A stretch of DNA of 64,000 nucleotides from Nostoc sp. S4. GTDB lineage: Bacteria > Cyanobacteriota > Cyanobacteriia > Cyanobacteriales > Nostocaceae. The translations under genes and the position numbers were made by a program. The notes below the pieces were generated by a model. That model was not told the origin of the DNA. It ran no database searches and saw only the letters and a program-made list of their open reading frames with translations. Within the stretch, counting starts at the first letter, position 1; every line of letters begins with the position of its first letter. The stretch is taken from assembly GCA_029379225.1 (NCBI GenBank), contig JAQYWR010000037.1, positions 19,502 to 83,501 of the forward strand, read 5' to 3'. Below, piece by piece: positions 43,809-53,475 of the stretch.

Positions 43809-45776
43809 ATGATGCTAGTTAACAAAAATCGGATGGTCTCGGTTTTTCTGGCTTTTATCGTGGCTGTAGCTATTAGTATCTGTGGCTGGGAGGAGGCGAT
43901 CGCCCAGCCAATAGTTGGTCTCAAAGAAGAAATGGGCGCGTGGGAAACCATCCCTTTGCCAGCTAAAGAAAATCTAATGCAATCTGTCCATACTTTACTC
44001 CTTCCCAATGGCAAAGTGCTGAGCCTCAATGGTAGTAGTTTTCGCAACACTGTAGTTATTAACAATGGAGAACCCAACTTTATAGAAGGAGTCAATGTCA
44101 CAGATTATGATGTCATCAACAATACTGCCCTTTTAGATCCTAAAACTGGAAAATTCGAGCGTATTGCTTCGCCACCAGCTCAGCAATATGGAGAAATCAA
44201 CGATTTATTTTGCTCCGGTCATTTGCAACTAGCTGATGGTAATGTTCTTTTTATTGGTGGTACTGGACGATACTACCCTGGAGGAGCCTTTACAGGTTCT
44301 AGACAGGTCAACCTTTATGATTGGAAAACAGGCAAGTGGTCTAGTGTCGGACAACTCAAAGAAGGACGTTGGTATCCCAGTTTAATTTCCCTAGCTGATG
44401 GGAAAATAGTCATTTTTTCTGGTCTAAAATATGAGGCTCCCAACCAAATTAATCCAAGTTTAGAAATCTACGATCCTAAAACTCAAAAACTCCACTATAT
44501 CGACCTGACAAACGTCAAGAACAGTCCCTTCAATACCAAACTCACTGATGTTAATGCCTACGATACTATAGACCTCTATCCTCGCGTTTTCCCAACTGCT
44601 GATGGCAAACTTTTAATCACTGGAGATGACGCTGGAATTGGTGGAGTTTTGGTGACACAATCCAGCAAAAAAAGCTATTTAATGTCTGTCCATGAAGACG
44701 CAGAGGGTCAATTATCAGTCAGTTTTGAAGTAGCAGCCGACCGGGGAGAACCATCTAAAGCTTATGGAACTGCCGTACAAGTTCCTAATTCTGAAGATGT
44801 TTTATTACTCGGAGGTATCATCGGTACTAACGATATCAACTATGGTCGAGGAGGTAATACAGCAGGTTTTCCAAACTGGTCAAGGGTTTCTACTAGCCTC
44901 CAGCGTTGGACATCCCCCCGTAAGAGTGGAGAAAAGAATGGCAAGTGGGAAATTGTCAATAACTTTCTTAATAAGCCAAGAGCTAACCTCCAAGCAGTGA
45001 TTTTGCCTAATCAAGAACTGTTAGTAGTCAATGGCGGTGAGTATCCAGAATACAAGCCAGTCTATGAACCTTTGCTAATGACTCCTGATTCCAGAGCTTT
45101 TGGGGGTTACATTACTAAACTTATGAATCCTGCTAAATTGCCCAGACTTTATCATAATGGAGCAATTTTGTTACCGGATGCTCGTGTTTTGATTATTGGG
45201 GGAAATGCTAATCGAACGGCACGGGAAAAAGATGGCACACTCCACGTTAATATTCAGCGAGAACCTCTGAAATATTATTATAAGTTTCCCGAACTGACAG
45301 ACAAATCAGGTCAGGAGAAAAAGGAATTCAGTCTTGAAGAATATTACCAATCTCCTCAAAGTTATTTTATTAAGGAATACCTTGATAAAGGAGACAAAGA
45401 ACCCTTCGTTCCTTCTGAAATTTGGCAGGCAGAGATTTTCAGTCCGCCCTATTTGTTTAAGCCAGGTAGTCGTCCTGAAATAGTCACAGCTCCTGAAAGC
45501 CTCAACTATGGTAAATCTAGCAGCATCTCAGTTAAGGATGCCACAAAAACGGGTTCTGTGGTTCTCGTTAAGTTGGGTTCAGTTACTCATTCTTTGGATT
45601 ATGGGCAACGATTAGCAGATTTGCCAATCGAAAATGTTGCTTTCGGGAATGAGTCTGCGGTCAAATTTAAAGCCCCAAAAAATGCCAATCTTTACCCACC
45701 AGGCTACTACATGATGTTCTACCTCAATGAATTAGGTAAGCCTTCCCACGCCAAAATGGTTAAGCTTGAAGCTTAA
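43809..45776 (+). CDS. Galactose/glyoxal oxidase-like radical copper oxidase
   Basis: 655 residues. Signal peptide MVSVFLAFIVAVAISICGWEE. A kelch beta-propeller is followed by a DUF1929-type C-terminal Ig-like domain (FSPPYLFKPGSRPEIVTAPE). Residues expected for the Cu-radical site are present: Cys135 (DLFCSGH) and Tyr189 (GRWYPSL) for the thioether cofactor, Tyr448-His449 (RLYHNGAIL) and His594 (VTHSLDYGQ). These enzymes oxidise primary alcohols or aldehydes with O2 and release H2O2. Exported. The DyP peroxidase gene follows after 69 nt. Substrate unknown. Confidence 0.85.
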   Translation: MMLVNKNRMVSVFLAFIVAVAISICGWEEAIAQPIVGLKEEMGAWETIPLPAKENLMQSVHTLLLPNGKVLSLNGSSFRNTVVINNGEPNFIEGVNVTDYDVINNTALLDPKTGKFERIASPPAQQYGEINDLFCSGHLQLADGNVLFIGGTGRYYPGGAFTGSRQVNLYDWKTGKWSSVGQLKEGRWYPSLISLADGKIVIFSGLKYEAPNQINPSLEIYDPKTQKLHYIDLTNVKNSPFNTKLTDVNAYDTIDLYPRVFPTADGKLLITGDDAGIGGVLVTQSSKKSYLMSVHEDAEGQLSVSFEVAADRGEPSKAYGTAVQVPNSEDVLLLGGIIGTNDINYGRGGNTAGFPNWSRVSTSLQRWTSPRKSGEKNGKWEIVNNFLNKPRANLQAVILPNQELLVVNGGEYPEYKPVYEPLLMTPDSRAFGGYITKLMNPAKLPRLYHNGAILLPDARVLIIGGNANRTAREKDGTLHVNIQREPLKYYYKFPELTDKSGQEKKEFSLEEYYQSPQSYFIKEYLDKGDKEPFVPSEIWQAEIFSPPYLFKPGSRPEIVTAPESLNYGKSSSISVKDATKTGSVVLVKLGSVTHSLDYGQRLADLPIENVAFGNESAVKFKAPKNANLYPPGYYMMFYLNELGKPSHAKMVKLEA

Positions 45777-45845
45777 GAGGCTCGATCGAACATCAAAAAG
45801 AAGGTTTTTTACTATCAAAAAATACATTTTGTAATTAGTTAAGCA

Positions 45846-47273
45846 ATGGCACTAACAGAAGAAGATTTAAAAACCATACCAGAAGATGGCATCGATCCAG
45901 AAAATCCCGGTAAATACCAAACTTTGCTCAAAGATTTACAGGGAAACATTCTCAATGGGCATGGACGAGATCGTATCGTACATCTGTTTTTACAATTTAA
46001 ATCTGGTCAAGTAAATGCAGTCAAACGATGGATTCAAAACTTTGCCGAGAAATATCTCAAATCTGCCGAGCAGCAGTCTGATGAAGCACGCGAGTACCGA
46101 ACTAAAAAGATATCAGGTGGTATATTTGCTAATTTGTATTTATCTTGTCAAGGTTATGAATATCTGCAAATAGATCCGTGGAAAATACCCGCAGATCAAC
46201 CATTTCGATTAGGTATGCAAAATAGTGATATCCAGAGCTTCTTAAACGACCCACCACCTACAGATTGGGAACCAGGATTTCAACAGAAACCAGATGCCTT
46301 ACTACTTATAGCAGATGATAACTCGACAGACTTACTCAAAGCAGTTGACGAGATCTGTTCAGAATTGTCTGGGCTATCCAAAATACTTCATAGAGAAAAT
46401 GGTTTTATCCTCAGAAATGCTCAAAAACAAATTGTAGAACACTTCGGTTATGTCGATGGTGTTAGTCAACCTCTATTTCTGAAACGAAATATTGCTAGTG
46501 CTCAAGCTAATAACTCTGACTTCAGCAAATGGGACCCTCGCGCTCCGCTAAGTCTGATTTTGGTTAAAGATCCCAACGGTAAGACTGAAGATAGCTATGG
46601 CAGTTATTTGGTTTGTCGTAAACTTGAACAAGATGTCCAAAAATTCCGTCAAGAAGTGCAAAATTTGGCTAAAAAGTTGGATATTGATAAAGCTTTAGCC
46701 GGAGCTTTGGTTGTGGGACGGTTTGAAGATGGAACTCCAGTAACCCTCTCAAATTTACCCAATCAAGGTAGGACATCAACCAATTACTTTAATAACTTTA
46801 ATTACGATTTGGATACACAAGCAACAAGGTGTCCGTTCCATACTCACATCCGCAAAGTTAATCCCAGAGGCGATACAGGTAGAGTAGAGTCTTCACCAGG
46901 TTTTAACGAAGCTTTAAAGGTGGAAAGAAAGCATCGTATTGCTCGTCGTTCTGTTAGTTTTGGAGAACAAGATTGCACTAAAGAGCCAACAACAGGCTCA
47001 GGATTGCTGTTTCTTTGTTTTCAAGCAGATATTGAAAATCAGTTCAATTTCATCCAAACTAGATGGGCAAATCCTAAGAACTTTGTTGAAGTCAACGCTG
47101 GTCCAGATCCGTTGATTGGTCAACCACAAGGAACTCAGAAATGGCCAGAAAAATGGGGGGAATCTAAAACTAAAGAATATGAGTTTAAACTACCAGTAAA
47201 AATGAAGGGTGGGGAATATTTTTTTGCACCTAGCCTGAGTTTTCTTAAAAATTTAGCAAGAACTAAATCGTAG
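45846..47273 (+). CDS. DyP-type heme peroxidase
   Basis: 475 residues. The DyP signature GYVDGVSQP carries the distal Asp, and CPFHTHIRKVNPRGD contains His334, aligned with the heme-binding His. GRFEDGTPVTL and RIARRSVSFGEQ are also typical. Length suits the longer class of DyP enzymes. They use H2O2 to oxidise dyes, phenols and other substrates. No signal peptide is seen, while the oxidase just upstream is exported, so use of its H2O2 would need diffusion or a non-Sec route. Operon likely. Confidence 0.9.
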   Translation: MALTEEDLKTIPEDGIDPENPGKYQTLLKDLQGNILNGHGRDRIVHLFLQFKSGQVNAVKRWIQNFAEKYLKSAEQQSDEAREYRTKKISGGIFANLYLSCQGYEYLQIDPWKIPADQPFRLGMQNSDIQSFLNDPPPTDWEPGFQQKPDALLLIADDNSTDLLKAVDEICSELSGLSKILHRENGFILRNAQKQIVEHFGYVDGVSQPLFLKRNIASAQANNSDFSKWDPRAPLSLILVKDPNGKTEDSYGSYLVCRKLEQDVQKFRQEVQNLAKKLDIDKALAGALVVGRFEDGTPVTLSNLPNQGRTSTNYFNNFNYDLDTQATRCPFHTHIRKVNPRGDTGRVESSPGFNEALKVERKHRIARRSVSFGEQDCTKEPTTGSGLLFLCFQADIENQFNFIQTRWANPKNFVEVNAGPDPLIGQPQGTQKWPEKWGESKTKEYEFKLPVKMKGGEYFFAPSLSFLKNLARTKS

Positions 47274-47524
47274 GTTATCAAACAGTTTAGTTAAACTTAT
47301 TTAATTACTCGATCGCCCCCTATAGCAATCGGATTTGAGTTGATGAAATTATTAGTGGAGTAAGGATTCAGCAACTTTTGTAATAAGCAGCAGATTTGTT
47401 TCACGAATGATTTAGGATTGCCATAAATTCAAAATCTCTTACCAGCTATATAGACTTGGAGTTAACAATGGTATTAATGTAAAAATCAAAATCAAGAATC
47501 TTGATGACATGATTAGGTACATCT

Positions 47525-49516
47525 ATGAGCATCAACTTTGGACGTGAAATTTGTGGAAATATTGATGCAGCAGAGTCGCGTGAATGGTTGGTAACCAATG
47601 GGCGCGGCAGCTATGCTTCAGGTACAGTAGCAGGTTTATCAACACGGGGTTATCACGGTTTACTTGTGGCTGCACTCCAACCACCGTTGCAGCGAACCTT
47701 ACTATTAGCAAAGCTAGATGAAACAGTAGAGTATGAAGGCAGCTCTTATCCACTGTTTGCTAATCGTTGGTCAAATGGCACAGTCGATCCTCAAGGTTAC
47801 CGCCATATCGAAAGCTTTTATTCAGAAGGAACAATACCTGTATGGAACTTTGCTTGTGGAGGTGCATTATTAGAGAAACGCATCTGGATGGAGCCTGGAG
47901 CCGATACCACATATATTTATTACCACTTGCGACGGGCAAAGCGATCGCTTAAATTATCAATCAAAGCATTTGTTAATTACCGCGATTATCACAGCAGAAC
48001 CCATGCAAATGAATGGCCAGCCAAGGATTGGCGCATGAATGTGACAGCAATTGAGCATGGAGTAAGTGTCACAGCATTTCCAAAAGCGCAACCTTTGTAC
48101 TTGTTAACAGATAGCGCTAATGCCTCAGTTGATAACGAGTGGTACTACGGATTTGAACTCGCAGCCGAAAAGGAACGCGGACTCAACGATATAGACGATC
48201 ATCTTCACGCAGCAACTTTCCAAGTCACACTGGAGCCTGGAAGCTCCTTTACTTTTGTCGCTAGTACCCAGCAAAATCCGAATTTAAACGGAGCAGCAGC
48301 CTTAGACTTACGCCACCACTACGAGCAAAAGCTGATAGCAGACTGGCAAGTTAAACGGTTGCCACAAGCGCCTCAAGCTCCCGATTGGGTGCAGCAACTT
48401 GTGCTTGCTGCCGATCAGTTTATTGTTGAACGGCAAGGTGGAAAAACCATCATCGCCGGTTACCACTGGTTTACTGATTGGGGTCGCGACACCATGATTA
48501 GTCTACCCGGTCTGACGCTTGCCACTAATCGTCCCGAAATTGCAGACTTGATTCTTCGCACCTTTGGCGAATATATCAATAAAGGAATGTTGCCCAATCG
48601 TTTTCCTGACGATAATCAGCCACCCACAGAAGATTACTACAATACGGTTGATGCAACACTGTGGTATTTTGAAGCCATTCGCCTTTACTATGCTACAACT
48701 GGGGATGACAAGCTATTAAAAGACTTATTTCCCAAACTAACAGAGATTATTGAATTTCACCGTCAAGGAACGCGCTACAATATTCGCCTCGATCCCAGTG
48801 ATGGGTTGCTTTATGCAGGGCAAACAGGAGTGCAGCTTACTTGGATGGATGCCAAAGTCGGAGATTGGGTAGTTACTCCTCGCATTGGCAAGCCTATAGA
48901 AGTAAATGCCCTTTGGTATAACGCTTTGCGAACAATGTCCCAGTTCGCCCAAAAGTTAGGAAAACCTAACAAAGACTACGATGCAATGGCTGATGCCACG
49001 CAAAAAGGTTTTAGTCGTTTCTGGAATGATGCCAAAGGATACTGTTTTGATATTTTAGACGGTCCAAATGGTAACGAAGCCTCTTTGCGACCAAATCAAA
49101 TCTTCGCCGTATCCTTGCCGGAAAGTCCGCTCACTCTTGAACAACAACGGCAAGTAGTAGAAGCGTGCGAGCGATCGCTTCTAACTTCTCACGGATTGCG
49201 GAGTCTTGCAACTGACGATCCGCAATACATCGGTCACTACGGTGGAGATCAATTTCATCGTGACGGTGCCTATCACCAAGGAACAGTTTGGGAATGGTTA
49301 ATTGGACCGTTTGTCTTAGCTCACTTGCGTGTTTTCAACAACCCATCTCTTGCTCGCCAATTTCTAGAACCGATGCAGCATCACCTCTATACTGCCGGAC
49401 TTGGAACTATCAGTGAAATATCAAATGGTGATGCACCAATGGAACCTAAAGGTTGTATTGCTCAAGCTTGGTCAGTTGGAGAAGTACTCCGCGCTTGGCT
49501 AGCTACAGAGAAATAA
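47525..49516 (+). CDS. Amylo-alpha-1,6-glucosidase / glycogen debranching enzyme (GH133-like)
   Basis: 663 residues. N-terminal GDE domain with EWLVTNGRGSYASGTVAGLS, then TRGYHGLLVAA, then an (alpha/alpha)6 catalytic domain with GYHWFTDWGRDTMISLPGLT and TVDATLWYFEAIRLYY. C-terminal HRDGAYHQGTVWEWLIGPF contains the catalytic acid candidates. Archaeal/bacterial enzymes of this type release alpha-1,6-linked glucose from branched glucans. No signal peptide. It starts 251 nt after the DyP gene and is followed by the GH63-like gene. Confidence 0.88.
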   Translation: MSINFGREICGNIDAAESREWLVTNGRGSYASGTVAGLSTRGYHGLLVAALQPPLQRTLLLAKLDETVEYEGSSYPLFANRWSNGTVDPQGYRHIESFYSEGTIPVWNFACGGALLEKRIWMEPGADTTYIYYHLRRAKRSLKLSIKAFVNYRDYHSRTHANEWPAKDWRMNVTAIEHGVSVTAFPKAQPLYLLTDSANASVDNEWYYGFELAAEKERGLNDIDDHLHAATFQVTLEPGSSFTFVASTQQNPNLNGAAALDLRHHYEQKLIADWQVKRLPQAPQAPDWVQQLVLAADQFIVERQGGKTIIAGYHWFTDWGRDTMISLPGLTLATNRPEIADLILRTFGEYINKGMLPNRFPDDNQPPTEDYYNTVDATLWYFEAIRLYYATTGDDKLLKDLFPKLTEIIEFHRQGTRYNIRLDPSDGLLYAGQTGVQLTWMDAKVGDWVVTPRIGKPIEVNALWYNALRTMSQFAQKLGKPNKDYDAMADATQKGFSRFWNDAKGYCFDILDGPNGNEASLRPNQIFAVSLPESPLTLEQQRQVVEACERSLLTSHGLRSLATDDPQYIGHYGGDQFHRDGAYHQGTVWEWLIGPFVLAHLRVFNNPSLARQFLEPMQHHLYTAGLGTISEISNGDAPMEPKGCIAQAWSVGEVLRAWLATEK

Positions 49517-49599
49517 CATTAGGTTCGTTTGAAAGTTAATAGCAGTCATTAGCTATTAACTATTACAAATTAATCAAAGGTCATACAAGGAAACGAAAA

Positions 49600-52338
49600 A
49601 TGACAAATATTCAAGACACAGCAGAAGGAAAAAGATTACTAGAAGACCGCGATAAACAGAAATATTGGAAGCGGTGGGGTTCTTATTTGAGCGAACGTCA
49701 ATGGGGAACAGTACGAGAAGATTACAGCGAAGGTGGTGCTGCCTGGGATTACTTTTCCCACGACCAAGCTCGTTCTCGTACCTATCGTTGGGGCGAAGAT
49801 GGAATTGCTGGGATTAGCGATAATCACCAAAGAATTTGTTTTGCGATCGCTCTTTGGAATGAAAAAGACCCGATTCTCAAAGAAAGGCTATTTGGTTTAA
49901 CCAACAGTGAGGGCAATCACGGGGAAGATGTCAAAGAATATTATTTTTATCTTGACAATACTCCCACGCATTCCTACATGAAATATCTTTACAAATATCC
50001 GCAACAAGCTTTCCCTTACAGCCAATTAATTGAGGAAAACAGAAATCGAAAATCAACTAATCCTGGAGCTTTAGAATATGAACTAATAGATACAGGGGTT
50101 TTTGATGATAATCGTTACTTTGATGTTTTTGTCGAGTACGCTAAAAATTCTCCAGAAGATATTCACATCAAAATTAGTGTTACTAACCGAGGAGCAGAAA
50201 CAGCCAAATTGCACCTTTTACCAACTATTTGGCTTCGCAATACTTGGTCTTGGGGGTATGAGAATCAAACAAAAGAATTTAAATACCTACAAGCTATCAA
50301 AACTGACTCGAACCTAAGCGTCATAGAAGCTGTTTATAAAGATAATCAGGAAGTTAAAAATTTACGTAAAGGATGGCTTTATAGCGAGGCTGCTAACGAA
50401 CTTCTGTTTACAGAAAACGAAACAAACAAGGAACGATTTGGATGGGGTGATAATTCCGGCCCTGTCAAAGATGGCATCAATGATTACATTCTTTCTTTCG
50501 GAAATCAAAAAACAGTAAATTCTACTCAAAAAGGAACAAAAGCCGCAGTTCATTACGACTTGACAATTAATCCAGGAGAAACCAAAGTAGTTAGACTACG
50601 GTTGAGCGATGCAAATTTAGATTCTCCCTTTGATAATAATTTTGAAACTGTATTTAAAACTCGCCAGCGCGAAGCTGATGAATTTTACCAAGCTGTTTGT
50701 CCTTCTCCTATTTCCGAAGATATGCGGAATGTACAAAGACAAAGCTTTGCTGGAATGTTGTGGAGCAAACAATATTATCACTATGTAGTTTACGATTGGC
50801 TTAATGGCGATCCTAATCCACCAAAGCCACCAGAAAACCGTAAATTAGGTAGAAACCGTGAGTGGGATCATTTATTTAATGAAGATATTATTTCCATGCC
50901 AGACGCATGGGAATATCCTTGGTTTGCTGCTTGGGATTTAGCTTTTCATACTGTTACCTTGGCACTAATCGATCCAGAATTTGCCAAAAAGCAATTGTAT
51001 CTATTTACACGCGAATGGTACATGCACCCCAATGGTCAAATACCAGCTTATGAGTGGGCATTTGGTGATGTAAATCCACCTGTTCATGCTTGGGCTGCAT
51101 GGCGTGTATACAATATAGAAAAGCAACTGTATGGTAAGGCTGACACAAACTTTTTGGAAGAAATCTTTCAAAAATTATCTCTTTATTTTACTTGGTGGGT
51201 GAATCGTAAGGACGCTGAAGGCAACAACCTTTTTCAAGGTGGATTTTTAGGATTAGATAATATTGGGGTTTTGGATAGAAGCAACATTCAGATTCCTAAC
51301 GCAACCATAGAGCAGTCCGATGGTACTAGTTGGATGGGAATGTACTGTTTAAATTTACTCAAAATAGCCACGGAACTTGCTAAAGGAGATTCCTCTACCA
51401 AGTATGAAGATATGGCTTCTAAATTTTTCCAGCATTTCTTACTCATCGCTGATGCAATGAATAAAGTCGGTGGTGCAGACGTAGATATATGGGACGAACA
51501 AGACAAATTTTACTATGACATTCTCAAAGCTCCTAAAGGTGTAGTTGAAGGTGCAAACGATGATGGTGTATTGTTAATGAAAGTGCGCTCAATAGTCGGG
51601 TTAATTCCCCTTTTTGCCGTAGAAACAATTGAACAAGAGATTGTGGATAAAAATTTATCCTCAGATTTTCAAAACCGGGTTTACTGGTTTGTTAACAATC
51701 GTCCTCAACTTACCAAACACAATAATATTTCCCTGAAGCGCGATGATGGCAAAGGACTTTATTTGTCACTAGTAAATAAAGACCGACTCCAATCGATTTT
51801 GAGCCGTCTACTGAATCAAGCAGAATTTTTAAGCGATTATGGTGTCCGAGCTTTGTCAAAATATCATAAGGACCATCCTTATGTCTTACGGACAAATGGA
51901 CAGGAGTATCGGGTAGAGTACGAACCAGCAGAATCAAAATATGGAATGTTTGGTGGCAATTCTAATTGGCGCGGCCCGATTTGGTTCCCTGTGAATTATC
52001 TTTTGATTGAATCTTTGTTGAAGTTTCATGAATATTGGGGAGATGAAATCAAAGTTGACTGTCCTACTTCTTCGGGTGAAAACAAAAAGATGAATTTGCA
52101 AGAAGTGGCAAATGAATTAAGCCAAAGGCTGATCAAAATTTTCCTGAAAGACCCAACATCTGGTCACCGACCTGTTTATGGTAGCTCAGAAAAGTTTCAA
52201 AACGACCCGCATTGGCGTGATTTGATATTGTTCTATGAATATTTTCATGGCGATATTGGTGCAGGTATTGGTGCTAGCCATCAAACAGGTTGGACGGGTT
52301 TAGTAGCTGAATTAATTCAACAATCAGTGAAAGGCTAG
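49600..52338 (+). CDS. GH63-like glucosidase (MGH1-type)
   Basis: 912 residues. N-terminal beta-sandwich (about 1-380; RWGEDGIAGISDNHQRICFA; YELIDTGVFDDNRYFDVFVE) then an (alpha/alpha)6 domain with WEYPWFAAWDLAFHTVTLAL, which includes a catalytic Asp candidate, WAFGDVNPPVHAWAAWRVY, and the ending GGNSNWRGPIWFPVNYLLIE with the second acid candidate. GH63 members hydrolyse alpha-glucosides such as glucosylglycerate, mannosylglycerate or N-glycan glucose. Cyanobacterial relatives are seldom characterised. No signal peptide. AAGGAAA precedes the ATG. Last gene of the island. Confidence 0.85.
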   Translation: MTNIQDTAEGKRLLEDRDKQKYWKRWGSYLSERQWGTVREDYSEGGAAWDYFSHDQARSRTYRWGEDGIAGISDNHQRICFAIALWNEKDPILKERLFGLTNSEGNHGEDVKEYYFYLDNTPTHSYMKYLYKYPQQAFPYSQLIEENRNRKSTNPGALEYELIDTGVFDDNRYFDVFVEYAKNSPEDIHIKISVTNRGAETAKLHLLPTIWLRNTWSWGYENQTKEFKYLQAIKTDSNLSVIEAVYKDNQEVKNLRKGWLYSEAANELLFTENETNKERFGWGDNSGPVKDGINDYILSFGNQKTVNSTQKGTKAAVHYDLTINPGETKVVRLRLSDANLDSPFDNNFETVFKTRQREADEFYQAVCPSPISEDMRNVQRQSFAGMLWSKQYYHYVVYDWLNGDPNPPKPPENRKLGRNREWDHLFNEDIISMPDAWEYPWFAAWDLAFHTVTLALIDPEFAKKQLYLFTREWYMHPNGQIPAYEWAFGDVNPPVHAWAAWRVYNIEKQLYGKADTNFLEEIFQKLSLYFTWWVNRKDAEGNNLFQGGFLGLDNIGVLDRSNIQIPNATIEQSDGTSWMGMYCLNLLKIATELAKGDSSTKYEDMASKFFQHFLLIADAMNKVGGADVDIWDEQDKFYYDILKAPKGVVEGANDDGVLLMKVRSIVGLIPLFAVETIEQEIVDKNLSSDFQNRVYWFVNNRPQLTKHNNISLKRDDGKGLYLSLVNKDRLQSILSRLLNQAEFLSDYGVRALSKYHKDHPYVLRTNGQEYRVEYEPAESKYGMFGGNSNWRGPIWFPVNYLLIESLLKFHEYWGDEIKVDCPTSSGENKKMNLQEVANELSQRLIKIFLKDPTSGHRPVYGSSEKFQNDPHWRDLILFYEYFHGDIGAGIGASHQTGWTGLVAELIQQSVKG

Positions 52339-52375
52339 ATATAGCTCTATTTGAGTTGTAAAAAATCTCAGTGAT

Positions 52376-52410
52376 GGCTGTTGACTGTTAACAGTTGACA
52401 GTCAACAGCC
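52376..52410. terminator. 13-bp hairpin between convergent genes
   Basis: GGCTGTTGACTGT (52376-52388) and ACAGTCAACAGCC (52398-52410) pair perfectly with a 9-nt loop. It lies between the GH63-like gene and the convergent photolyase-related gene. The GTTGACTGTTAAC core belongs to a repeat family seen elsewhere in the window. Confidence 0.65.
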
Positions 52411-52531
52411 TGAGTAGCAAGATTTCAAAAATCATTTAGGACTGTTATATAAGGTTCTAACGCCCAGAAGCTTATTCTGTGGCGTTAGCATTTCTAATTG
52501 AATTTATTTCTTGGAGTTTCCTTAGATTAAT

Positions 52532-53365
52532 CTACCGCCAACTTTTGCTGTTAGATTGTTTGCTAAATTTTCCTTTAGAAAAAAGTCGCTGTTCTAATTC
52601 TTCATAACTACCTTCAAAATCACAATGACCGTAAAGCGGACATTTTTGACAATAAATGCCTTTGGTATAACGTTCTAAATTTTCACGATTAAAAAAATAC
52701 GGCTTATGACTAAAAGTGCTGGCTACCCATTGCCACGACATATTATTACTAGCAGGATCGCCATCTAAAAGGTGTTCCAGAAACCACTTAGCTCCTGCTT
52801 GCCAACGAATGCGCCGCCAATGGACAATGTAAGCGGCTATCCACATCCGTGCGTGGTTATGTAAATAGCCAGTTTCTCGTAAATCATGGCTGAAGCTGTC
52901 AATACAAACTCTACCTGTAGTTGCTTGTTTGATATCTTGGGATAATTCGGGTGCGTATTCAGCCACAGTGTAACCAGTTTTGTACTCTTCTTGGTCTTTC
53001 CAGATTCCATCCCCTAACTTTACATATAATCGCTGCCAATAATCGCGCCAACCCAACTCGTTGATTAATTTAGTCGCATCGTTTTGCTGCTGTACCCTAT
53101 CAAGGACAAAATCTCGAATTTCTCGCAAACTCAAAACGCCATAGCGGATGTAAGGCGAAAGTCGGGTGACTGCACCTGCGAAGAAATTACGTGTTTGGGC
53201 GTAGCGTTCTGGGTCAATTTTTTGCAGCGCTTTTTCTGCCGCTTTGCGTCCTCCCACGGTTTCGCCGATATGGTCATCCCGTTCGGTTGCATTTGGAAAT
53301 TGTTCGCGGAGGTAAGCTACCAACTGATCGCGGTTGGTAAATTCGCGTTGCATATCTTTAGACAT
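52532..53365 (-). CDS. FAD-binding domain protein related to photolyase/cryptochrome
   Basis: 277 residues that match only the C-terminal FAD-binding helical domain of photolyases: SPYIRYGVLSLREIRDFVL, ELGWRDYWQRLY, TGYLHNHARMWIAAYIVHW and NNMSWQWVASTFSHKPYFFN. The N-terminal Rossmann antenna domain is absent, so there is no place for the second chromophore. The protein ends with CQKCPLYGHCDFEG, a cysteine set (C-x2-C and later Cys) that could bind a metal. Similar short forms occur across cyanobacteria. DNA repair or light sensing is possible but not shown. Confidence 0.88.
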   Translation of the reverse strand: MSKDMQREFTNRDQLVAYLREQFPNATERDDHIGETVGGRKAAEKALQKIDPERYAQTRNFFAGAVTRLSPYIRYGVLSLREIRDFVLDRVQQQNDATKLINELGWRDYWQRLYVKLGDGIWKDQEEYKTGYTVAEYAPELSQDIKQATTGRVCIDSFSHDLRETGYLHNHARMWIAAYIVHWRRIRWQAGAKWFLEHLLDGDPASNNMSWQWVASTFSHKPYFFNRENLERYTKGIYCQKCPLYGHCDFEGSYEELEQRLFSKGKFSKQSNSKSWR

Positions 53366-53475
53366 ATAAAGTTAATAGAAGAGTTCTTGTAAAAAGGTCT
53401 TATTTACCAGCTTAACTATTTTTAACTACATCAATAAAGTTAAACTATTTGATAAAACTGTTACCCTTCAATCCG

